The notes: generated by a model not told the origin, from the sequence alone. 64,000 bases of DNA from Helicostylum pulchrum (GCA_025677825.1 JAIXMO010000030.1:186001-250000); one strand, 5' to 3'. Shown: positions 39,303 through 50,990, counted from the first letter of the stretch. A program made the numbers and translations.

Positions 39303-40772
39303 CTTTTTGTGATGAAGAAAAGCAAATGATTGTTTTTTTTTAGAGAGGTGACGCTCAGAAATAGGCCCGTATGGCATCACTCCCAGAGACATTTGGTAAT
39401 TCCCAAGTCCAAAAATCAAGCAAGTGTTGAAAAGATTTCAAGAAATGTGAAGAAAAATTATTTTTGAGAAAAAACCTGCAAGCTTTCAAATAGACCCTTG
39501 TCTTTTTTTGACTTAGAGTGCAACTTTTCTAAGTTTGCGACATTATTTCTTGAAATCACTGCACTGTAGTCAATAAATTAGCTCCTATCAGAGCAAAGCT
39601 GATGATAAATAAATAAAGAAACAACGTTTGAACAGCTGTAGTCAATTCTACCCACTATGTATCTCCAATGCTATTTAAAAACAGTGCTCAAAGGTTTAAA
39701 CTTTCTAAAGATCATAATTCATTAAATTTATTATTATTTTCATTATTTCACTCCCGTCCTAATCGATATTTTGGTATTGTATACGGTATAAGTTGCTTGG
39801 TGTTATTGATAAATGTAGTGGCTTTTCATATCACCAGTTTCCAAGCTATTTGTAAGATTTAATACATATTTATAGATGTACCATTTTTGACTGTTTCCCA
39901 TCAGATTACAATCAAAAAAATATTTGTATTTGGTTCAAACAAAGCCGCTTTTCAAGAGTATCGTTAGAAGAAATTCCTTTCGCGCATCAATAACACATCT
40001 ATATTGCTTCTAATTATTTTTTTTAAAAATAATAATGGTATGTTCTATCATTGTTACTAGTTATATCGACTTTTTCGCTTGCTAAGTTCCATGAAAAACG
40101 ATACAACACTTGGCGGTCCAACTAGTGACAATATCATTATTCTAATTCCAATCAATGATACAGGACTATGGAAAATATCAAACAAAAAGAAAGAAATCAG
40201 GCATCTTTGAATAAAACAAGTACCACTGTTGTATTTTCCATTACCTATTTAGAAATAGCCAGCCAGTTATATTACAAACCAGTTCCGACTAATTGGATTG
40301 TGAAAAATGTTGCATTGGCAGGACCATGATTTGTGACGGGAGGTAAATGGGTTGTAGGCCGATGTTCGCACCATTGCAGTGGGAGATCGCAACACCACAC
40401 TTCGCATACACAAAGCACTGAAACTAATACTTTGCGGGAGGTAAATGAGTTGTACGCCGACGTTCGCACTATCACAATGGGAGATCGCAACGTCACACTT
40501 CGCACAAAGATTAGAAAAGTCAATGGAAAATCATACTTTCAGCAATAACCAAATAGCGAAAGCTTGCTTGTTAAATAACATATCGACCAGCAGTTATTAA
40601 AAATAGTGATGAGCATGGGAGAATTATGGCTAAAAGAACAAAGCAAAAAAGAAAGAAATCAGGCATCTTTGAATAAAAAAAAGTACCACTGTTGTGTTTT
40701 ACATTACCAATATTTGTTGTGTGTATTAGCGCTTGATATTTTAAATGTCGCGGCGACGTCATCTGAGTATCT
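39303..40772. other. Non-coding interior of the 4.6-kb element with duplicated blocks
   Basis: No gene is supported. Two duplicated blocks are present. One is about 70 bp, at 40183-40254 and 40643-40709 (shared AGAAAGAAATCAGGCATCTT). The other is about 72 bp, at about 40337-40410 and 40435-40505 (shared GGGAGGTAAATG and GGGAGATCGCAAC). The first pair brackets the second. Confidence 0.65.
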
Positions 40773-41330
40773 TTAATGTGTGCAATATTTCAACACCAAT
40801 AGATCCTCAGGAAAGGATATTAGGAAGTTGGGGAAAAAAAGAGGGCTAACTGCGGGAGTCCAGGACCAATTCAGAGTGGAAGAGGCTGATGGTTTGAAGC
40901 GAAGCAGAAATGATGTGGGTTTGTTGAAATTGAACGTCGTTGAAGACAAACTGCCAGTGCGAAGTTCATATTGTTTGAATTGTGCAGAGGATAATTTGTG
41001 AGGAGAGCAGGAGGACGTATCAATCAAAGGGGAACGATCTTGGGAGGGCGTCATGCTGTAGAGTGAAGAGTAGGAAGTAGAGAGAAAGTCAGGGAGATGG
41101 CTGGAGATTGAAGGGTGTAAGAGAGTATGGCCAATTTCACACCAAACAGGAGAGACAAGCGCAAGAGAAAAAGAAATAAAAGATGGAGTCAGTATGAGCG
41201 AGACAGCGAAAACACAGATTGGAAGGGCATTTAGATGGCATGAAATGGTGAAGCTTAGCGGAGAATTTTATACCAAATGGTTCGAGATTTGAGGGGGACG
41301 GGGTCGTCGATTGATGAGTTGGGGAGAGGG
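40773..41330 (-). mobile_element. Relic of a non-LTR retrotransposon (reverse-transcriptase C-terminal region)
   Basis: On the minus strand broken frames read TIWYKILR, then KLHHFMPSKCP, LCFRC, HTDSIFYFFFSC and LVW. This matches the zinc-finger-like tail that follows reverse transcriptase in LINE elements (WYxxLH, CPxxxCxxC, E/DSxxHxxFxCP, VW). At least two frameshifts and one stop separate the pieces, and the downstream frame 40773-41054 may be its continuation. No intact RT core (FADD) is present. It is a dead fragment lying inside the 4.6-kb element. Confidence 0.55.
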
Positions 41331-41390
41331 AACTTCATAATTGAGCCTATTTTTTTTTCGGCAATCTAACCTCACACATGCCAACAATCT

Positions 41391-41627
41391 TTAGATTGAG
41401 GTTCAGTGTGTTCCAAATTAAGTTCTAATTTTGTTGTAATTTAATTGGTTCAATGTTCCATTTCATTTTCGAAAAATGCACCACCGAGTTCAAAAAATGT
41501 TCGATTTGAGAGTGGAAGCACTGTAAATTTTAAAAACCATGAAATGAACTTCGAACAATGGATGAATTTTTTTTTAAAAGTCCATATTTTTTTTTACTTA
41601 ATCCTTGAATTGGCAGTGGAACGACTG
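41391..41627 (-). repeat. Right terminal inverted repeat of the 4.6-kb element
   Basis: Reverse complement of 37036-37309, with the two small left-end insertions missing. The outer end is CGACTG followed by TA at 41628-41629. Confidence 0.85.
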
Positions 41628-41833
41628 TACCCTACCCTTACGCTTCATCCGTAATTCTTTTTGTTTTGCGTATCACATTTATTACCATGTACCCTCTTTC
41701 CCGATACACATACTTCTCTTTGTTTCTGTACTACCTAAGCACCACTGGCCTTCAAAATAACAAAATTGAGAAATCCTTAAATTTTTTTTTTTTTCACCCT
41801 TTAACCCCAGGTTTTATTTTATTTATTGTTATT

Positions 41834-42494
41834 ATGATGTTTACTGCTAGAGCAATCCGATCTTTGTCTACTTTGACTCGTGTTCGTAAATATATAAATG
41901 GCTCATTATCAAATTAATATAACACACGTTAAATATTTATATATTAGAAACAACAAAAGCTCCTGCCGCTATTGGACCTTATGGTTAGTTAGTTAAACAA
42001 TAAAAAGGCTTGGTAAAATAAAACCTGATTTTATTTATTATGTAGCTCAAGCAATCAAGGTGAATGGAATGGTTTATACTTCTGGTTCACTTCCAGTTAT
42101 TCCCGAGACAGGTATTATGTTTATGTAATCTATTAATAATAATAGTATCACTCTAAAAAGAAAAATAACAGGTAATGTTATCCAAGGTGGTATTACTGAA
42201 CAAACACATCAAAGCTTAGCAAATATTGTCGAGGTCTTGAAGGCTTCGGGATCTGGTCTCGATAAGGTCGTCAAAACAACCGTCTTTTTAAAAGATATGA
42301 ATGATTTCGTCGCCATGAACGCAGTCTACGCTAAAGTACGTCATATCATTCCTTTTATACTCTTAAAAAAACTTATATATCTCTCTGTGTAGTTCTTTGA
42401 TCAACATCAACCTGCTCGTAGTGCAGTTCAAGTAGCTCGTCTCCCTAAAGATGTCGCTGTAGAAATTGAATGTATTGCCGTTACAAACGAATAA
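41834..42494 (+). CDS. MMF1: RidA/YjgF family enamine/imine deaminase, mitochondrial type
   Basis: Five exons (41834-41885, 41948-41983, 42046-42111, 42172-42335, 42393-42494) give 139 residues. RidA proteins hydrolyse reactive 2-aminoacrylate and related imines, protecting PLP enzymes. Conserved pieces seen: [62 protein letters not shown], with the active-site Arg in ARSAVQVA. A short basic, Ser/Thr-rich leader ([18 protein letters not shown]) points to mitochondria, as for yeast Mmf1. It lies 207 bases from the mobile element and converges on KGD4. Confidence 0.92.
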
Positions 42495-42650
42495 ATAAAT
42501 ATAATAAAAAAAGTCCTTATGTTTTACAAAAAATAAATGCGTTTATTTGCTCGTGTATGCGTATAATATCTAAAAAAGATGAGTAGCTCCACCACTCTAT
42601 TAGTAAATAGTGTTAGCGTTAGTTTCCTTCTTCTTTTTTTTTTACGTAAA

Positions 42651-43014
42651 CTATTCTACACTTTTTACCTCAATAGCTTCCATTTCAGCTTCAGAAATAG
42701 GTGCACGACGATAACGAGCAGGTAATTCAGCAAATGCTAAAGAACCAGCATTGGCTTTAGGTGCAGCAGCAGCAGCAACAGGTACTTCAGCAGCAGCAAC
42801 AGGTGCTTCAGCTACATGTTTAACGAGATTGGCAGGAGTTAAAGGATGAGGACCAGTATGGTTTACTGCGTCTGTAATATGTGCGTAAGTTTTTCTATCT
42901 GTTCGTTTTATTTTTTTAAATTATAATATAAAAACCTTTCCAAAGGTTAGCTCTAGAGCCAATGAATTGAATCATGGGCTTGTGAACAGCACGTAATGTA
43001 GTTGAAGGTTGCAT
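42651..43014 (-). CDS. KGD4: 2-oxoglutarate dehydrogenase complex subunit Kgd4/Ymr31 (MRPS36)
   Basis: Two exons (42651-42871 and 42936-43014) give 99 residues. The N-terminal PMIQFIGSR and C-terminal ELPARYRRAPISEAEMEAI match the two conserved ends of Kgd4/Ymr31/MRPS36. This small protein recruits the E3 subunit to the mitochondrial 2-oxoglutarate dehydrogenase complex. The middle is Ala/Pro-rich and of low complexity. The usual end is a short Gly-rich tail; here the frame continues VKSVE, so the exact C-terminus is less certain than the gene call. Confidence 0.85.
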
Positions 43015-43390
43015 TTTTTATTGTTTGTATAATAAAGAAGAAAAGGCCCAGGGATAATTTTTTATTTTACCCCAGATTTTTTTTTTTGGCGGGAGATTAA
43101 ACACTGAAGGAGTCACCCATCACATATTTTGTTTTTTTTTCTGTTGTAGTAAGCAGCTCAAAAAAGTTATTCCTGCATTCTTTATATTCTTATTCACAAT
43201 GAATAAAGAAGCAGAAAACATGATATCATAGACTGTATTACGATTCATCAGGTCAAATGATTCCATGCCTTTTATTTGCGTCACAAATTTTATTTTATTT
43301 GCGGAAGCGTAAAAAAAAAACACAGCAAAGAAAGAGAGAACCTTGCCCATTTTATTCTCTCCCTTTTTTTCTTACCGTATGAAGCAATAA

Positions 43391-44583
43391 ATGGATTCCG
43401 AAGTGATTTCCCAAGTAATTCTAATAATTAATTAAATATCTCTTTCTAACTTGCTTTATTTTATTTTAGACCTTCGGTCATCATAATCATCCTTCCAACA
43501 ATGAATCAGGTAAGATATATAAAAAGCTTATTCCCCTACACATTTAATAATAATAAAAAAAAAGAACCATACTTTCCTGAACGTAGATCTAGTGTGATAG
43601 AATCAAGCAAGGATTTTTATAAAGACGATTATAATTATTCTATAAAAGATGATTTAAAGGTATAAACAACAATAAAAAAAAGTGCCCGAGATGTAGTTAT
43701 AATAAGTTTATCTCTTCTCATTAGCCCACTTGCTCTGTTTCAACACCTTCTATTTCACAACAAGAGCATACCAACGCTCTCGACGCTACCGAACGAATTC
43801 AATTTTTGCGAGAAATGGAACAAGCAAGAGAAGAATTAGCTGAATTTAGACGTAATATGGAAGGTCTCGTAAAGCAAATGGATGGTATTTCAGTAGACTT
43901 GGTAAAAAAAGACTTTTATTATCTTATTTTGATCGTATGACTAATTATAATTTGTAATATAGGAAAAATCCAAAGATAGAGTGTGTAAGTTTTCAAAAAA
44001 AATATATATATAAAATAAATTGAAACTAACAAACCATCAATTAGCTGAAATAGAACAAGACTTGACAGCAACAGAAGAAGTAAACGTTAATCTACAAGTA
44101 CTATTAGAAAGAGCAGTAAAGACACAAAAGGAATCTGATGTATTTGCAACGCAGGCAATTCGAAACATGTATTCCGATTTAGCATCGGTCGTTTACGAGA
44201 ATAGTCAATTGCAAGGTAGACTAGTATCGATTGAGAACCATCAACGAGAGCAAGAAGGAAGTGTGCATGATGTGATAAAACGCATGTTTGAATATACACA
44301 AATGCTTGAGCAGGCTCAAGGTACAATTCACATGTTACAGGAACCAAGGCTAGTGAAATCAACCACGAGTTCCTCCTCGACAAGTACTTCCCGAAGAAAC
44401 AGCGTCATGTCATTTTATAATACCGATGATGACGATCTGTCTGTCGTTTCCACTGGTACAAAACGAAGTAATTATATCCAGTCGCCTCCATTAGGGCCCC
44501 AATCTACTTTATTAAAACCTCAACAAGGATTACGCATGTTATTTGATAACCATGGTGGTCTAAGTTCACTTGCTAAAAAATAA
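43391..44583 (+). CDS. Coiled-coil protein of unknown function
   Basis: Six exons (43391-43414, 43470-43509, 43565-43659, 43725-43901, 43963-43984, 44045-44583) give 298 residues, with all phases closing. From about residue 68 to 215 the chain is charged and heptad-like (TERIQFLREMEQAREELAEF; LTATEEVNVNLQVLLERAV). Then comes a Ser-rich tail with RRNSVMSFY and PPLGPQSTLL. Exons of 24, 40 and 22 nt make the start uncertain. I cannot name the family. A cytoskeletal or scaffold role would be a guess from the coiled coil alone. Confidence 0.7.
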
Positions 44584-44697
44584 CTCTTTCTATCTATCTA
44601 TTACATACACACACTCGCAAAACTACTACTATTTATCCTGTAAATCTCTCTCTCTATTTTTGTTTTTAATAAATATTTTCTTTTTCTTCTTTTATTT

Positions 44698-45284
44698 CTA
44701 ACCCATCATATGAGATCCGTCAATTCCAAATATACTGGTAACTTGTTCGGTCTTTTTCCTTAAACGATCATCTCTAACCACTCTACACTCAGCGTATTTA
44801 GTATATTTCTTTACAAATTGTATATATATATTTTGCTTACCTGTTATCGACACGGACATCTTCAGTTTCAATACCAATACTTGCTTCAGGAGTAAGTGCA
44901 TCAATAACATATTGGTTATCACAATGAGGACAAAATTCATCTTCTTCCTCATAATCACTTAAAAAGGGGCCAACAAAGGTTAAATACTTTTTTACATGTA
45001 TAAAAAAGGGGGGGGGGGGGTGGTTTACTCACGTCATGTCTTTACGGAAAACCTTTTTACACTTTTTACAGGCAAAGGCCATTTCATCTGTTTTTCTTAA
45101 AGGATGATCAGAGACTGCAGCATGACACTGTGCACAATCAAACCATTTTTTACAACAAGGTGCACGAATTGCTACCTTTTTTTTTTTTTTTTTTTTTTTT
45201 TTGGTACAAAGTAGATGAGAATATATTCTATTTTTTTTTAAGAAGCTATAAAAGTACCTGAGCGTTAAGAATATGTTTACACAT
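44698..45284 (-). CDS. CHY-type zinc-finger protein, Hot13-like
   Basis: Four exons (44698-44782, 44841-44957, 45033-45175, 45258-45284) give 123 residues. The Cys/His pattern CKH, APCCKKWFDCAQCH, CKKCKKVF, CPHCDNQY is that of the CHY zinc finger. In yeast, Hot13 of this class is an intermembrane-space protein that helps the Mia40-Erv1 oxidative folding relay by keeping Mia40 zinc-free. The N-terminus starts directly with MCKH and the last 25 residues are basic. Intron 45176-45257 is mostly poly-T on +. Hot13 orthology is likely but not proven, because other CHY fingers exist. Confidence 0.82.
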
Positions 45285-45379
45285 TTTTTTTTTTTCTAAG
45301 AAAAAGAACGAGAAGGAAGGAAGGGGTAAAAAAAAAAGAAGAGAGCTATTTTTATTTTATACTACATTTGAATCACAGC

Positions 45380-46468
45380 TTATTCAATAAAGAGAGGAAC
45401 ATAAACTGTCAACGAGTTCCTAGTACGACCACCCAAATTAAAAAAGATAAAGAGTACAATCTGGGATTCATCGGTAATAGAGACATAGCTCTCCGTTACA
45501 TTCAACTCGTCGGCTGAAAACACATTGACGATTTGTTTCGATCTAACCCGTACTTTAAATAATTGATCCAAGTCTTCTGGCAAAGGCACTTCGATATCTA
45601 AAATAGGGTATCAGCAACATGTTTTTTTTTAAATAAGAACATTATTATTCAATACCTAATGTTGGTTTTTGCATGTTTTTGCTAACGTGTTCGGCAAACA
45701 CATTTAAACCAGCATAGTCTAATCGAAACTCGCCTCTTCCAGAAGCAGAAATGACGATCGATTCAAGCATGCTGGAAAGCCCCTTAACGAAATTCACATA
45801 GTTTCCCAAAGGTTTTAATGTAAGGCAAACATCAGGCGTCATATGCCCAGGCTGGTGGATTTCGGATGCTTGTCTTTCATCGAGAACAACAACACCCAGT
45901 TCTCCTACTTCTTCTGCAACAGCTCCGCTTCTTGTTGTGGATTTTGATTTGAACAATAAATAGTGTTCGGTTGTATTATCAGAAATATGCAGTTCCACGT
46001 TCGTAGAGTCACAGCGTCTGACGGCGTGCGCAATGTTTTGAAGTTCGCGTGATGATACTAGAATAGTGATCTCATTGCTGACTGTGTAACGCGAGAACAA
46101 TGCGTCCTAACAATACGGCATTAAAAACAAAAAATATTTATCAGTGAATGTATTTGTTTTTACCTGCTCAAGATTTCTACGCACGAATATATATATAAAA
46201 GTTTCAAAGTTATTTTTCACTCGTTTTTTTTTTTTGTTGTTGCTTTCTTTTACTTACATGAATCCAGTAGTGGAAATAGTACCGTTTGAAAAGACCGCTA
46301 ATTCTACGTGTCCAGGATCGAAATGAAATACACAAGTTTCTCCCAATCTCTTTGCAAATGAAGTCAAGTCTAAATATCTTTGTCAGTACGAAATTCATTA
46401 TAAAAAATTGAATCGACTCAGTTACCGGCAAACCCTTTATGATTTGATATATTGGCAGTAAATGACAT
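45380..46468 (-). CDS. HUS1: Checkpoint clamp subunit Hus1
   Basis: Five exons (45380-45597, 45656-46106, 46164-46176, 46258-46369, 46426-46468) give 278 residues; human HUS1 has 280. Hus1 forms the PCNA-like 9-1-1 clamp with Rad9 and Rad1 that marks DNA damage. Visible matches: the start MSFTANISN, NLEQDALF (compare ELEQENFF in animals), LTLKPLGNYVNFVKGL, and a final beta strand QIVLFIFF..VYVPLF. Exon 46164-46176 is only 13 nt. Without it the phase fails and the conserved EQ motif is lost, which supports its reality. There is no other DNA-repair gene nearby. Confidence 0.87.
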
Positions 46469-48449
46469 GTCTTTTATGAATCGGTATGAGGTAAAAAAAA
46501 AAAAAAAAAAAAAGGTAAAAAGCAGTTTCGACCACAAATGGACGTAAATTGTAAAACTGAGAATTAATTTTCTAAAGACGAAGTGCCTTGTATTCTGGGT
46601 TTTGATCTCACAAGGAGGAGACTCTGAACAAAAAAAGTAGAACAAGGTAAGTTAGTAATACAAGTAATATGCTTTTTTAGCTCATAATCTCAAAAACTTC
46701 TTTTTTCGTGTTCACGTCAAGAATTAATCATAAGCAAGCCAGTTCTTCTTTTTTAACGAAACCAATGCTTTTGATCGTGTACAGAAAGAAGAAGCAACTA
46801 CAATATTTACATGTAGTAGCTCCTGCCTTATACCAGCTCCAAAACATGAAGGCGTTAAAAAAGTCGAGCCTGCTTCTACCTAAAAACTTAAGGATGTCGA
46901 GAGAGAGAGAATATAACCCTCCTAAGGGATACAGATGTGAAGGAAGAAGACGAGGGAAATACTAGAGCTTGTAGTGCGTCTCTTTCAAAGAAAAACTAAC
47001 TACTTCAGCCAAATACACTATTGCATTTTTATGGGTATGAAGTCCCAGTTTAATATTAATAATGTAAAGCAATATAATAGTTTTTTTTTAGATAGGGAAA
47101 GCTTCAAAAATTAGTTTATTAAGTCTGGATTTGTAAAGGTTGGTTTTATTACGTATGTCAGAGCTGATAAATAAACAAGTAATATATGTTAGTATTTGTA
47201 TCATCATATCCCAACTGGTAACCACAAAGTACCCTTTTAAGCCTTTTCTTTATAGTATAAAGCGCCCTTGATTGAGTCTTTTCTTTGTGTTACCCGCAAA
47301 GAGCCCTTAATCGAGTCTTTTCTTTACGGAGCCGGCTATTTCTAACCAAACACGATATCGGATAAAAAGTAGGAAGAGACCCGATAGTAGAGATCAAATA
47401 AAGTTTTGTACCAAAGTCTCGTAGCAGAGTATTGTACCAGATTTTTTTTTTTTTTTTTTTTTTTTACCAAAGTATAGGAAGAAACCAACCAAAGTCTTGT
47501 GAAAGAGACCCATCCAAAGCCTCAAACGATTTTTGGCATATAGCAGGAGTAGAGTTTAGACAGCGTTTGTAATAGAGATCAAATAAAGTGTTGCACCAAA
47601 GTAAAGCAATAGACCAACAGAATGTCTTGAATCAGGTTTTGAATGCAACAGAAGCAAAAGTTTTAAAAGTATTTTGACAGAGTTTTAGAAACTACCTGGG
47701 AGTGTTCTTCTATTATTTTGACAGCAGTTAGAGTCGATTTTTGAGAAAAGCATTGTAGTTATTACTTACCATTGAAGAGGAGGAAAGAGCGTATGTGAAA
47801 AAGAAAAAAAAAAAACCCTCTTTTTTATAAGTTTAGCGATAAGTTAGTCTTTACCACTTGTACAAAACCAATAAAATATAAGGAAACTATATTATTATTA
47901 CTTTTATTCAAAAATTATGCGTCACTTTTGGAAAAATATGTCTGTATTTATATTAGAATTTAAACAAAAAGAAAGGAGAAGAATATTACAGGTCTTCGCG
48001 TAGTCGGCGAATGTTGGTCGCTTTCTGGGAAGAAACGGTCATTATTTGTTTCAGGCGGACCTATTTCAATGCTAAGTAAAGACACAACTTACTTCGAAAC
48101 GTATTATTACGTTTATGCAAGCTTTACAAACAACTCTGTTTAAAGGATGAGAAATAATCTATTAGTATAGTCGCTCTTCCCCGAAACAATTTTAAAGAAA
48201 CAGCAGAATTCCAATCTTAATATCTATTCTTCATCCCTTTCTTTATCTACAAGACTTATTGATAGTAAGATACATGATTTAGCTACGCTTGCCGAACCAA
48301 TGACTTTGGCTCGCTTTTAAGTATAAAAGGAAAATAAAAAACGGCGTCATGCTCCTCCTAATTATTAACTATATATATTTGCTGGTACATTAACACAATT
48401 TAGTGGTTTAATATATAAAATGGATTAAGAGCTTTCAATTTTAACAAAT
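46469..48449. other. Intergenic region between HUS1 and arm B
   Basis: Two kilobases with no supported gene. It contains two degraded direct duplications: about 47260-47330 (AGCCCTTAATCGAGTCTTTTC-like units) and 47390/47575 (AGAGATCAAATAAAGT). There is also a poly-T run near 47442-47465 and a short copy of the outer arm module at 47991-48035. Confidence 0.55.
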
Positions 48450-50990
48450 CATTATCCTCTCTGCATAAAGCAATGAAACCTTTAAACTCGGTGATTGTGA
48501 GTATTTAAGTCGTAACACATCTTTTTTTTTTTTTGCTTTCGCTTTAACTCGACTCGCAACAAAAAAAAGCAACTACCATTTACTGGGAGATGAAATCATC
48601 CGATAGAATATTTGATCCGTCTTGTAACAACAACTTTGACTAAAACTATTAACAATTACATCTTACGTTATTGATCTTGACACCTTGTGTACACGACTAG
48701 ATATTTTTTGTTTTGTTTTAAACATGTGCAAGTACGGGATATTATTTCAGCAGTTCCTTCACGAGCGAAACATATATTTATTTTCTTTTTAATACGCATG
48801 TAGTATATAATAAACATGATGTTAACGTATACACATGGTCTAATTACAAGCTCCATCAGATGTTGAAATTACACATAACACGTTGTAAAAAAAAAAAAAA
48901 ACTTTATTATAGACAGATAAATGCTTTTATGATACCTTCCATTTACTTTTTATTGTATAAGCTATGCCAACTTCGTTTGCAAACACTACGATACCTTGTC
49001 TCCCTTTTTTTTTTCTACACTATGACACCTTCAAAAAGACATAGTCATAGTAGATTTTAACATAAAAAGGCGTGACGTTACACAAAATGAGTTTTCTCGT
49101 ATTCATGTCAAATGGATCAAAACAAGTACAAACACAGTTACCGCCGATAATAACTTCCTTATATTGTTTGAAGTAATAAGATGACAGACAGCTAATATAA
49201 TCATGGTAATTAGTTGTTACATAAGTTTTAGACGTCGTATGGCTGCAAGATTTATGTGTCCCTTATTTCTGGTTCCTAGGTTTCACTTGGTGTTTTCAAA
49301 GCACAAGTTTTTTATAACGTGTCTATCGGGTGGGCTACTTTATGGAGACATGTTGACCACGGAGGAAAGCGTTATGTGCGGCTGAAGCGATCCACATCTT
49401 CTATCCTCTGAATAGTATGACAGGACGTTTTAATTGGGTTGCCTATGTGTGAAAGCAATTTCATTGCTGCTGGAATGTTCACTTCCAATTATCCTCATAG
49501 CAAAACCTACTTAAACGAGCTTAATCGACAGCTAGAGATAACTCTCATTATCCCTTCGTTGTAATATTTTGCAAAGATCCATATCGTAATCGCGAGATAA
49601 ACACTTCTAATAAGTTTGTAACTTTAAAGGCTACGAGTTGGCCTTGTTGGTTTATTTTTTATCGTCGAATGGCATCTCCATTACGTTAATCGCTGAAAGC
49701 TTCTACAGGTGACAAGTTTAACCATCGTTAGAAATAGCGTTTTGTACTGGTTTTTTTTTCTTCTTTTTTTCTAGAGAGATTGCAAATTGACGGTAGCTAT
49801 TTATTTTAAGGGAATTCTTGGTACACGTTCTATTTACACGTTCAGGTAAAAAATATGTGACGCATGAGTCATTTCTTGTTTGTTAAATAAGTTGTAACAA
49901 CAAGTTTGTAGGCGTGTACCTATATAAAAACGATTAAATAGATTGTATGAGCAAATAGACCCGCTATTTTATCAATCCAATAAATAAATCACTTTTCTTT
50001 CTTTTATGTACATTTTTTCTTTTATGGTCGTACAAAATGTTACTGTTCTTCTTAAAGCAACCGCCATGCAAAAGGGCGCTTGCTATAACGTTCAAATGTG
50101 GTCTACCGGACTGCGATACTGTATAGGTATATGGTTACCTTTTTTTTTTGGCACGTTATGAAGGTACGTAAAAATTAATACGCCATACTTTCTTTCTAAA
50201 CGTGTAAATAGAACGTGTACCAAGAATTTCTCTTATTTTAAGCATGGGATGGCTGTTAAAATAAATGTAGTTGTTAACGTAGGTGTAGAGAAAGAAATAT
50301 ATATATATATATTTTCGTTTTAAGCAAAAGGTAAATTCATTGTTTTGAAAATAATGCAGGCTTATTCACATTAGCGCTTTCTAGTTTTTATTCTCAACCA
50401 CTGGATGATTTACTGCTTTGGAGATAGAGCATAATCTGATGGTTCTTGTATCTCAAGGTTACTCCCAAAAACTATCCTATGATGGCGCTATTTCATGTAT
50501 TGTGTTACGGTTAGGTAAATATCTAGAATAAGGTAAACTAGTTCGTTTATTCGAAAAGATCACGAGCTAAACACAGTAATTTTTTATTACTTGGGTGTTG
50601 AATTATTGTATTTACAAGCCTTAGAAGATGTAAAGAAAAGAAAAGCTAAATGTAATATGTTTTATCGTTTAGGCGCTGAACAATTGTTGAGATGGAAGTA
50701 TTTGCAAGGATAAGAGAAAGAAAAGGAGCGTCAAGAGCTGCAATTTTTTTACACATATTTTATAGTTTATATATTTTGACCGTTTTTTTCTTAATGAAAA
50801 GAAAAAAGAAGGGTGTTTGTAAAAACGGCTGTTTTCTTTCGCGCCTGACAGTGATCATGGCTTTCCATGACATTCTAACCCAATCAGCTGTAATTTATAG
50901 TATGTGGAAACTCTACTTCTGTTTTATTTTCTTTAAAGAAAAAAGGGAGAGGGAACTCTGCTTTTTTTTATGATTTGTGCTGTATCTATC
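48450..50990 (-). repeat. Inverted arm B (partner of 10680-14556)
   Basis: The reverse complement aligns to arm A along its length without the two A-only blocks. It includes the MITE at 49813-50228. No gene is supported; the short frames match those of arm A only because the DNA matches. Confidence 0.85.
49813..50228 (-). mobile_element. MITE-like element, copy in arm B
   Basis: A 416-bp copy of the arm A element in the opposite orientation, with both terminal inverted repeats intact. Confidence 0.7.

Larger units (their letters stand above)
37036..41627. mobile_element. 4.6-kb element with Tc1/mariner-like ends and an orphan protein gene
   Basis: The stretch begins CAGTCGTTCCACTGCC at 37036 and ends with its reverse complement at 41627. 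Both ends are flanked by TA (37034-37035 and 41628-41629), the target and duplication of Tc1/mariner elements. The inverted ends are about 270 and 237 bp and clearly homologous, differing by point changes and two small insertions on the left. A second CAGT start occurs inside each end (37195 and 41523). The interior carries a frameshifted orphan gene (37485-39302, -), duplicated non-coding blocks and a LINE relic. I see no DDE transposase, so it looks non-autonomous unless the orphan protein is its own enzyme. Confidence 0.7.

Noticed and set aside
39668..39862. A 64-codon hydrophobic + frame inside the element
   Set aside because: It could be read as a membrane protein, but hydrophobic frames are expected by chance in T-rich DNA.
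46708..46965. An 85-codon + frame upstream of HUS1
   Set aside because: Lys/Arg-rich from AT-biased sequence. No family or splice support.
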